Shown in pieces: positions 6,949 to 12,147 of a stretch of DNA of 12,147 nucleotides. This stretch comes from Comamonadaceae bacterium (GTDB taxonomy: Bacteria; Pseudomonadota; Gammaproteobacteria; Burkholderiales; Burkholderiaceae_C). Under the pieces are notes generated by a model that saw only the letters and a program-made list of their open reading frames with translations, had not been told where the DNA came from and did no database searches. Numbering within the stretch: position 1 is the stretch's first letter; every line of letters begins with the position of its first letter. The stretch covers positions 1 through 12,147 of the forward strand of contig CANBQX010000047.1 in the NCBI GenBank assembly GCA_947371775.1, written 5' to 3'. The translations under genes and the position numbers were made by a program.

Positions 6949-7548
6949 ATGCATCGCGCCAGGCGCACGGCCCGTGTCGCGCACCACGTCCCTGGTCGCT
7001 TGCGACTCAAGGTGCTGGGTGCCCCGGCGCAAAGTGAGTTCTTTGCGACGGTCAAAGACGTCATCGCCAGCCTGCAGGGTGTGGACCGGGTGCGGGTGAA
7101 TGTAGCTTCCGGCAGCATCGTGATCGACTACAGCCCGGCCGACACGGTGTTTCACTTCCGGCTCAAAGACGATCCGACGGTGAGCGCGTGGCTGTGCCTG
7201 GAGGGCGAGGACGCGCTGCTGGCGCGCATTGACGACGCAGTCAGCGGTGGCGCGCACTATCTGGGAACGCACTCGCGCATGGCCGACAGCCTGCTCACAG
7301 GTGCCGAACAGATTGACGCCCGCTTGCGCAGCGCCAGTGACGGCTACTTAGACCTGAAAATTTTGGTGCCACTGGTGTTTGCGGCGGCCACCTCCATGCG
7401 CCAGGCGCGCGGCCGGGGCACGCCCATGTGGCTTAGCCTGGGCACCTTCGCCTTTAACTCCTTTATGACACTGCACCGCGAACGCACCGAAGCGCCCGTG
7501 GTCAAAATCGTTGCCGCTCGCACCCCTCATGCACCTCCCAAACACTGA
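6949..7548 (+). CDS. HMA_2-like protein with HxxPGRxR motif and membrane segments
   Basis: 199 residues. The N-terminal alpha/beta module (about 8-63) contains H-H-V-P-G-R-L-R-L at 12-20 and a ferredoxin-like pattern ending VRVNVASGSIVIDY, as in heavy-metal-associated domain 2 proteins. It lacks the CxxC of classical HMA domains, so metal binding by this module is not assured. Two hydrophobic segments follow (about 136-150 and 158-175), with a conserved-looking basic loop RQARGRGTPMWLSLGT between them. The ATG at 6949 is chosen (AAGG 11 nt upstream; GTG at 6937 is an alternative). It starts 13 nt after the previous stop, and its end overlaps the ATPase start by 20 bp. It probably acts as a partner of the ATPase, perhaps in membrane remodelling or metal delivery; this is inferred from context. 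Confidence 0.82.
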   Translation: MHRARRTARVAHHVPGRLRLKVLGAPAQSEFFATVKDVIASLQGVDRVRVNVASGSIVIDYSPADTVFHFRLKDDPTVSAWLCLEGEDALLARIDDAVSGGAHYLGTHSRMADSLLTGAEQIDARLRSASDGYLDLKILVPLVFAAATSMRQARGRGTPMWLSLGTFAFNSFMTLHRERTEAPVVKIVAARTPHAPPKH

Positions 7549-9685
7549 CCGCCTGTTGCCTTTGATTCCGAGCGACTACCACCTGCTGCACGAGGCCCCT
7601 GGGCGCTGCCGTTTTCGCATACCTCGCCTGCGTACCGATGCAGCCCTGCGCGACAGCATCAGCCAGCGACTGCAAAGCAGCACCGGGGTGTCGAGCTTTC
7701 GCTTGAATGCGGCCTGTGAGTCGGTCACCGTGGTGCACTGCGGTAGCGTGAATGCCTTGTTCCAGCTGTTGACGGCGCACGCCTCAGAACTTGCTGTGGT
7801 GGTGCCCAAGCCAATGCCGCTGGATTTGGAGCTTTCTCCCTCGGTGCCGCAAGACGAGCCCAACCCGTTTCGCGCCATGGCCTGGGCCGCCAGTGCTTTG
7901 GTGCTCGGCCCTGCTGGCGGATTGGGCTTGGATTTGCTGCTGATTGCGCTCACGGGCTTGCCCATTTGGCGCCGCGCCATCGTCACCCTGGTGCAGGAGC
8001 GGCGTTTGAACGTGGACTTCCTGGACGGCCTGGCGCTCGGGATCGCAGTGCTGCGTCGCCAACCACGCACCGCAGCGCTCATGGCCATGATGGTGCATTT
8101 GGGCGACGTGGTGCGAGAGCTGACCGCGCGCCAGTCGCGTGGTCATATACGGCAACTGCTCGATTTTCAAGTGGTGCAAGCCCGCCGATTGGAGTTGGAC
8201 GGCAGCGTCACCATCGTCGCCGCGCAGGCCCTGCGAAATGACGACCGCATCTTCATGCTGGCGGGCGACATGGTGCCTGCCGACGGATTCATCTGCAGCG
8301 GCGTGGCGGCGGTGGACCAGCGGCATATCACGGGCGAATCGGTGCCCGCCACACGCCGTGTGGGCGATATGGTGTTTGCCGGCTCGTCCCTTGTGGAAGG
8401 GTCGATGACGGTGCAAATCACCGAGGTCGGCGCCGCCACGGTGGTGGCCAAAATTGTGCAAGTGATTGAAGCTGCACCGGTGGGCGAAACCCGCATTCAA
8501 AACTACGCGGAACAGTTTGCCGACCGCCTGGTGGCGCCGCTGCTGGGTGTGAATGTGGGCTTGCTGGCCTTGACCGGCAACGTGGACCGCTTTATGTCCA
8601 TGGCCATCGTCGATTACGGAACCGGCATACGCGTAGCGGCACCCACCAGCATTTTGGCGAGCATGACGCGCGCAGCGCGCCAGGGCATCGTGATCAAGAG
8701 CGGGCACCATGTCGAACAAATGGCAACGCTGCGCGGCATTGCATTTGACAAGACCGGCACCCTCACCTGCGGCCATCTGGCCGTGGTGGATGTCGTGTCC
8801 TTCCACGGCGCCATGGATGCCGACCAGGTGCTGCAAGCCGCAGCGGCCGCAGAAACCCAGCTGCGCCACCCGGTGGCCCGTGCCTTGGTGACCCACGCCC
8901 AGGAGCGGCGGGGGCTGACGCTTCCTGAGTGCGAGGACGTGCAGTTCACCATCGGCATGGGCGTTACCGGTGTGATTGCGGGCACGCGCCTGCATGTGGG
9001 CAGCGAACGGTTTTTGCGCAGCCAGCGCATTGCAACCCGCCTATCCCGTACCTACCTTGCCGCTGCGGAACGGCATGGCCACATCGTGCTGCTTGTCGCC
9101 TTGGACGGTGCCTTGGTGGGCGCGATTGCCTGCACCGACGCACCCCGACCCGAAGCGCGCGCTGTGGTTGCAGGCCTGCGTGCGCGTGGGGTGAAGCACA
9201 TTGTGATGTTGTCGGGCGACCGCGAAGCCGTGGCCAGGCGGGTGGCAGACCAGGTGGGCATCGACACCGTGTACTCGGAAGTGCTGCCTCAGGACAAGGC
9301 CGAAATTGTCCGGTCGCTGCGGCTGCAATACGGGCCGTTTGCCATGGTGGGTGACGGCGTCAACGACTCACCTGCCTTGGCGCAGGCCGATGTGGGCATC
9401 TCCCTGGTCGATGGTGCAGACATTGCCCGGGCGGCAGCGGACATTGTGCTGATGGAAGAGGGTTTGCACCTGCTGCTTCCTGCCATGGACATCTGCCGCG
9501 ACGGCCTGGCCTTGGTGCAGCAAAACTTTCGGCTGATTGCAGGTGCCAACACCTTGGCGCTGGCGCTGGCCTTGCCCGCGGGCCTGATGTCGCCCATGGC
9601 CTGTACCTTGATCAGCAATGGCTCAGGCTTGCTGGCCACCCTTAACGCCATGCGCCCCTTGCTGGCGTCAAAACGCAAGGTTTAA
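7529..9685 (+). CDS. P1B-type (P1B-6-like) metal-transporting ATPase with non-canonical membrane motif
   Basis: 718 residues from ATG at 7529 (a TTG at 7511 is possible). The N-terminal HMA_2-like module has H21-E-A-P-G-R-C-R-F-R. P-type landmarks are complete: actuator TGES (268-271), phosphorylation site D407 in DKTGTLT, the P1B-specific HP at 447-448, SGD (562-564) and hinge GDGVND (608-613). The C-terminal helix ends NGSGLLATLNAMRP. The membrane motif before the P-domain, normally CPC, SPC or TPC, reads D-Y-G-T-G (362-366) in VDYGTGIRVAAPTSI. This aligns with the D-Y-S-C-A type I recall from P1B-6 ATPases but lacks the Cys. The transported ion cannot be read from known motifs; by family iron is the leading guess. 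It overlaps the upstream gene by 20 bp, implying translational coupling. It is active in the inner membrane, or in an intracellular vesicle if ferrosome-like. Confidence 0.93.
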   Translation: MHLPNTDRLLPLIPSDYHLLHEAPGRCRFRIPRLRTDAALRDSISQRLQSSTGVSSFRLNAACESVTVVHCGSVNALFQLLTAHASELAVVVPKPMPLDLELSPSVPQDEPNPFRAMAWAASALVLGPAGGLGLDLLLIALTGLPIWRRAIVTLVQERRLNVDFLDGLALGIAVLRRQPRTAALMAMMVHLGDVVRELTARQSRGHIRQLLDFQVVQARRLELDGSVTIVAAQALRNDDRIFMLAGDMVPADGFICSGVAAVDQRHITGESVPATRRVGDMVFAGSSLVEGSMTVQITEVGAATVVAKIVQVIEAAPVGETRIQNYAEQFADRLVAPLLGVNVGLLALTGNVDRFMSMAIVDYGTGIRVAAPTSILASMTRAARQGIVIKSGHHVEQMATLRGIAFDKTGTLTCGHLAVVDVVSFHGAMDADQVLQAAAAAETQLRHPVARALVTHAQERRGLTLPECEDVQFTIGMGVTGVIAGTRLHVGSERFLRSQRIATRLSRTYLAAAERHGHIVLLVALDGALVGAIACTDAPRPEARAVVAGLRARGVKHIVMLSGDREAVARRVADQVGIDTVYSEVLPQDKAEIVRSLRLQYGPFAMVGDGVNDSPALAQADVGISLVDGADIARAAADIVLMEEGLHLLLPAMDICRDGLALVQQNFRLIAGANTLALALALPAGLMSPMACTLISNGSGLLATLNAMRPLLASKRKV

Positions 9686-9700
9686 GCAGGCTTGAGCGGC

Positions 9701-9730
9701 CCAGGGCCCAGCAGAGTGCCGGGCCCCTGG
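9701..9730. terminator. Hairpin between convergent genes, possible bidirectional terminator
   Basis: CCAGGGCCC (9701-9709) pairs with GGGCCCCTGG (9721-9730), giving nine GC-rich pairs with one bulged C and an 11-nt loop. It lies 15 nt after the ATPase stop and 7 nt after the stop of the converging gene. Neither side has a clear U-tract, so efficient intrinsic termination is uncertain. Confidence 0.45.
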
Positions 9731-9737
9731 TGCGTCT

Positions 9738-10022
9738 CTACACCTGGGATTTGAAGTAGCTGAAGGCGTGGACAAAGGCGTTGCGCACTTTTTCCATTTC
9801 AGCGGCGGCCTTCTCCCAGCCCTCCTCCGTGCTGTTGCTGATTTCTTCCAGCTTGGCCAGCGCGTGTTTGGACTGGACGCGCAGTTTGTCCATCTCGCTG
9901 TGGTAGGTGGCACGCGCATCGGCCCGGGCCTCTTGGGCCCGGGCTTCGATTTGCGTGAGCGATGCATTCAGCTCGTCGAGCTGCAGCTTGACCTTTTCAA
10001 TGTATTCAGTGCGGCTGTGCAT
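9738..10022 (-). CDS. Small coiled-coil stress protein (sll1863-like)
   Basis: 94 residues, almost wholly helical and charged: MHSRTEYIEKVKLQLDELNA, then Ala/Glu/Arg-rich heptads (IEARAQEARADARATYHSEM) and a C-terminal EEGWEKAAAEMEKVRNAF segment. Length, start motif and the ...W...A...F ending fit the small proteins annotated as sll1863-family stress response proteins. Their molecular function is unknown. There is no signal peptide, so it is probably cytoplasmic. The ATG at 10022 is firm because AAGGAG lies 6 nt upstream; a longer reading from 10058 lacks support. It is the last gene of a minus-strand run, 42 nt after the OmpA-family lipoprotein, and probably shares its stress regulation. Confidence 0.85.
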   Translation of the reverse strand: MHSRTEYIEKVKLQLDELNASLTQIEARAQEARADARATYHSEMDKLRVQSKHALAKLEEISNSTEEGWEKAAAEMEKVRNAFVHAFSYFKSQV

Positions 10023-10028
10023 GAAAAA

Positions 10029-10034
10029 CTCCTT
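10029..10034 (-). promoter_or_regulatory. Strong ribosome binding site of the coiled-coil protein
   Basis: AAGGAG on the minus strand, 6 nt before the ATG at 10022. It decides against a longer start at 10058. Confidence 0.7.
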
Positions 10035-10064
10035 GGTGGGTGAAAGATAGAGAGTCACGCCCCT

Positions 10065-11057
10065 TTAGCGCGGGGTGATAACGCCCTGGTCGTCGGACAA
10101 AACGATCTCGACGCGGCGATTGAGTTGCCGGTTGGCCGCGGTATTGTTGGCAGCCACCGCCAGCTCTTCGCCATAGCCCCGCACGGCAATGCGGTCCGCA
10201 GCCACGCCCAAGTCCACCAGTGCACTGCGCACGGCATTGGCACGGCGCTCGGACAAGGCCTGGTTGTGCGAGGCGGTTCCGGTGCTGTCCGTGAAACCTT
10301 CGACCAAGACCTTGCGCTGGGGCTCGTCCTGCAACAAGGTGGCGAGCTTTTGCGCACTGCGAATGCCGTCAGCGGTCAGGCGTGACAAATCGGTGCCAAA
10401 CAATACATCGTTGAGCGTGATCACAATGCCGTGTTCGGTCTTTTTGGCGGACAGCGCAGCCAGTGCCGCTTCGAGCTTGGCGCTGCGCGCCTGGGCCGCT
10501 TGGGCCAACTTTTGCGCCTCGGCGGATTCCATTTGCGCGTTCTGCGTGCCCTGTTTGGCTTCAGCGGCTTCGGCCTTGGCCGCTTGGGCGCCTTGCTTGG
10601 CCTCTTTGGCTTCGTTCAAAGCGATCTGTGTGTTGCGTTTGGCCTCGCTGGCGTCATTGCGCGCGGCGGTAGCGTTGCGTTTGGACTGGTCTGCCTCGGC
10701 GGTGCGTTGGTTCAGTAGCAACTGGTCACGTTGCACGCCGCTCTGCGCAATTTGCGCTTCCGCCAGCTTTTGCTTCATGACTTCGCGGCTGAGGCTGATT
10801 TTTTGCTGCGCAAGGTAGGCCAAGTGGTCAACATGGTCCTGGGTTTGGTAATTCGCAGCCGCGTCGTTGGCCAGCGCCAAAGCGTCGCCTGCCTGCTTGG
10901 TTTCCAGCGGTGCATAGCTGCCCGACAGCGGGTTTTCTTGAACCGCCCGGTAATCGGCGCGCGCCATGTCCAACTTGCTGGTCGTGGGGGTGGATGTGCA
11001 GGCCGCGCTCAAAAGTGCAGCGGCCAATACGGTGAGGGTGAGGGAAAATTTTTTCAT
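10065..11057 (-). CDS. DUF4398/OmpA-family peptidoglycan-binding lipoprotein
   Basis: 330 residues. A lipoprotein signal ends in the lipobox LSAAC with Cys20; Thr follows the Cys, so sorting to the outer membrane is expected. Residues about 28-100 resemble DUF4398 (MARADYRAVQENP, APLETKQAGDALALAND). Residues 121-204 form six consecutive 14-residue repeats (starting EADQSK, DASEAK, EAKEAK, EAAEAK, ESAEAQ, RSAKLE), a long Ala/Gln/Lys-rich coiled coil. Residues about 212-322 are an OmpA C-terminal domain with GFTDSTG (Asp257) and LSERRANAV (Arg272), the residues that hold diaminopimelate of peptidoglycan. It probably tethers the outer membrane to the wall, with the coiled coil as spacer or oligomeriser. 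It starts at the ATG at 11057, 27 nt after the paralogous lipoprotein stop. Only a weak AGAAG ribosome site is seen. Confidence 0.92.
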   Translation of the reverse strand: MKKFSLTLTVLAAALLSAACTSTPTTSKLDMARADYRAVQENPLSGSYAPLETKQAGDALALANDAAANYQTQDHVDHLAYLAQQKISLSREVMKQKLAEAQIAQSGVQRDQLLLNQRTAEADQSKRNATAARNDASEAKRNTQIALNEAKEAKQGAQAAKAEAAEAKQGTQNAQMESAEAQKLAQAAQARSAKLEAALAALSAKKTEHGIVITLNDVLFGTDLSRLTADGIRSAQKLATLLQDEPQRKVLVEGFTDSTGTASHNQALSERRANAVRSALVDLGVAADRIAVRGYGEELAVAANNTAANRQLNRRVEIVLSDDQGVITPR

Positions 11058-11084
11058 GGTGCTTCTTGAGAAGAAATGGTGGAG

Positions 11085-11462
11085 TTAGGGTGTGTTGCGC
11101 TTGATTTCGTTGCGCAGCACCTGGATGTCTTCTTCCAGTGCGTTCGCAGCCGCTTGGGCCTTGGCGGAGTTGGCCTTGGCCTGGGCCAACTTGGCGTCCG
11201 CACGCGAGGCGTCGGCCAGGCGAATGGCGAGTTCGTAGTCCTTGGCAGACAGCGCCTGTTTGGCCAGGGCCAGCTTGCTGCGGGCTGCGTTCAATTCAAG
11301 CGGTGCAAACTCCGAACCGCCCGCAGATACCGCACCGTCTACTGCAGCATTGCTGACAGCCACGTCGCTGGTCGCCGGGGTTTCGAGGCTGCTACAAGCA
11401 GAGAGCAAAGCCAGGGCAAACACCCCTAGCACGGGGACACAATTCTTCGAAAAAATACGCAT
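11085..11462 (-). CDS. DUF4398 lipoprotein
   Basis: 125 residues with a lipoprotein signal peptide and lipobox LLSAC (Cys23), with Ser at the next position, compatible with the outer membrane. After a Ser/Ala/Val-rich linker, residues about 53-120 form a helical hairpin of DUF4398 type: FAPLELNAARSKLALAKQAL, then DYELAIRLADASRADAKLA and an Ala-rich coiled coil ending ALEEDIQVLRNEI. The same APLE...A...LA pattern opens the next gene, so the two look paralogous, this one without the OmpA domain. The start is supported by GGAG 6 nt before the ATG. It is probably the first gene of the three-gene run ending at 9738. The function of DUF4398 is not known. Confidence 0.9.
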   Translation of the reverse strand: MRIFSKNCVPVLGVFALALLSACSSLETPATSDVAVSNAAVDGAVSAGGSEFAPLELNAARSKLALAKQALSAKDYELAIRLADASRADAKLAQAKANSAKAQAAANALEEDIQVLRNEIKRNTP

Positions 11463-11548
11463 GAGGTTCTCCAGGAAACAAAGCGCTCAGGGTGAAATAC
11501 CCCGGGCCCGTCCCGTTTTTAGAACCTATGGCAGGTGGTGTCCGTTCG

Positions 11549-12121
11549 CTATGACACGGAGTCTGGGTGAAAGGCGGAAAGATGGTCCGCCAAGTGCATG
11601 GCATGCGCCCGCTCAAACGCCGGTTTGCTGAGCGCACCATAGGCAAAGTGCGGTTGCAATGCGCCCGTCCAGGCCTGGAACCGAACAACCGCAATCTCCA
11701 AGCGCTCCAGCGCCTGCGAAGCGTCTGCCGTGGGATTCAACGCTGGCGCGCCGGGAATCGGCTCGACCAGGCTGTGGCTCATGCGGCCACGCCAGTCAAA
11801 CACCGCGAAGGCCGCCGCCCCCACCGTGTGCTGGAACACAACCGACTTGGGCTGGGGATAGCCCGTCATCGAATACTCAATGCTTTGCGCTGCGTGGACC
11901 AGCGTCTGCGCCCAATTCCACTGGGTCGCGGAGCGCAAGGCGCGGGCCTGCGCCAAGGCTTTCACCTCGTGCATCGCCTGCGGCAAATTGCTAAAGACGT
12001 ACACCTGGTCAGCCTCCGACGCGTGAACATGCCCCGGTCTGGCAGTGGCCAAAGCAGCGATGCCGGTAAGCGCAAGAACGTGCCGTCTTGTAGGCCTGGA
12101 GTTTTGGAGGATGTGGGGCAT
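11549..12121 (-). CDS. DUF1569 protein (DinB-like fold) with Tat-type signal
   Basis: 190 residues. The N-terminus has T-R-R-H-V-L (11-16) before a hydrophobic stretch ending near residue 34 (HVHA), a plausible Tat signal. The mature part shows the DUF1569 pattern: ALRSATQWNWAQTLVHAAQSI (61-81), YSMTGYPQPKS, RGRMSHSLVEPIPGAPAL (111-128), then QPHFAYGALSKPAFERAHAMH and LADH near the end. DUF1569 is related to the DinB/YfiT helical-bundle superfamily; His76 and the late histidines His173, His176 and His180 are candidates for its metal site. No reaction is known. Export by Tat would fit a protein that binds its cofactor before secretion. The start at 12121 has GGGAG 9 nt upstream. The gene ends 86 nt before the DUF4398 lipoprotein on the same strand; whether they share a transcript is unclear. 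Confidence 0.87.
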   Translation of the reverse strand: MPHILQNSRPTRRHVLALTGIAALATARPGHVHASEADQVYVFSNLPQAMHEVKALAQARALRSATQWNWAQTLVHAAQSIEYSMTGYPQPKSVVFQHTVGAAAFAVFDWRGRMSHSLVEPIPGAPALNPTADASQALERLEIAVVRFQAWTGALQPHFAYGALSKPAFERAHAMHLADHLSAFHPDSVS

Positions 12122-12147
12122 GTGCAGAAACTCCCGCGTTGAAATGA

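Noticed and set aside
7784..8995. 403-residue minus-strand open frame opposite the ATPase
   Set aside because: It lies fully antisense to a gene with every P-type ATPase motif. Its His/Gly/Arg-rich composition is typical of a shadow frame.
11463..11548. Promoter for the DUF4398-OmpA operon in the 86-bp gap
   Set aside because: A TTCTAA and GTATTT pair 18 nt apart can be drawn, but both are too far from consensus to report.

Overview
The window is GC-rich and densely coded, with no gap longer than about 165 bases. It looks like chromosome of a betaproteobacterium of the order Burkholderiales, most likely Comamonadaceae (Rhodoferax/Polaromonas-like). That placement rests on the style of the proteins (DUF1569 protein, DUF4398/OmpA lipoproteins, small coiled-coil stress protein, BON protein) and is an inference, not a database result. 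No tRNA, rRNA, transposase, CRISPR array or phage gene is visible.

Layout. (1) 1-998, minus strand: the start of a BON-domain stress protein cut by the window edge, preceded by a classical short-chain dehydrogenase. (2) 1083-6188, minus strand: a three-gene run with gaps of about 15-20 nt. It holds a two-partner-secretion pore (TpsB), its exoprotein (TpsA) and an L,D-transpeptidase-like envelope enzyme. The exoprotein is unusual: a TPS secretion domain and a short beta-helical region are followed by 91 uninterrupted Gly-X-Y triplets and a Pro-rich tail, making a two-partner-secreted bacterial collagen. (3) A 165-bp divergent intergenic region with a good sigma70-type promoter facing right, plus a repeat pair. 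(4) 6354-9685, plus strand: a tight three-gene operon of a DUF5132-like membrane protein with a very basic tail, a HMA_2-like protein with an HxxPGRxR motif, and a P1B-type ATPase that carries the same motif. In place of the CPC metal site the ATPase reads D-Y-G-T-G. The trio resembles the gene clusters described for ferrosomes (P1B-6 ATPase FezB and partners), but a role in iron storage is only inferred. (5) A convergent hairpin, then 9738-11462, minus strand: a DUF4398 lipoprotein, a DUF4398/OmpA peptidoglycan-binding lipoprotein and a small coiled-coil stress protein, probably one envelope-stress operon. (6) 11549-12121, minus strand: a Tat-signal DUF1569 (DinB-like fold) protein.

Most of the window therefore concerns the cell envelope: a secreted surface fibre with a possible wall-modifying enzyme, a metal-pumping membrane system and peptidoglycan-binding lipoproteins. 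The two parts most worth follow-up are the TPS-collagen operon and the ferrosome-like ATPase operon, which are divergently transcribed from the same intergenic region.
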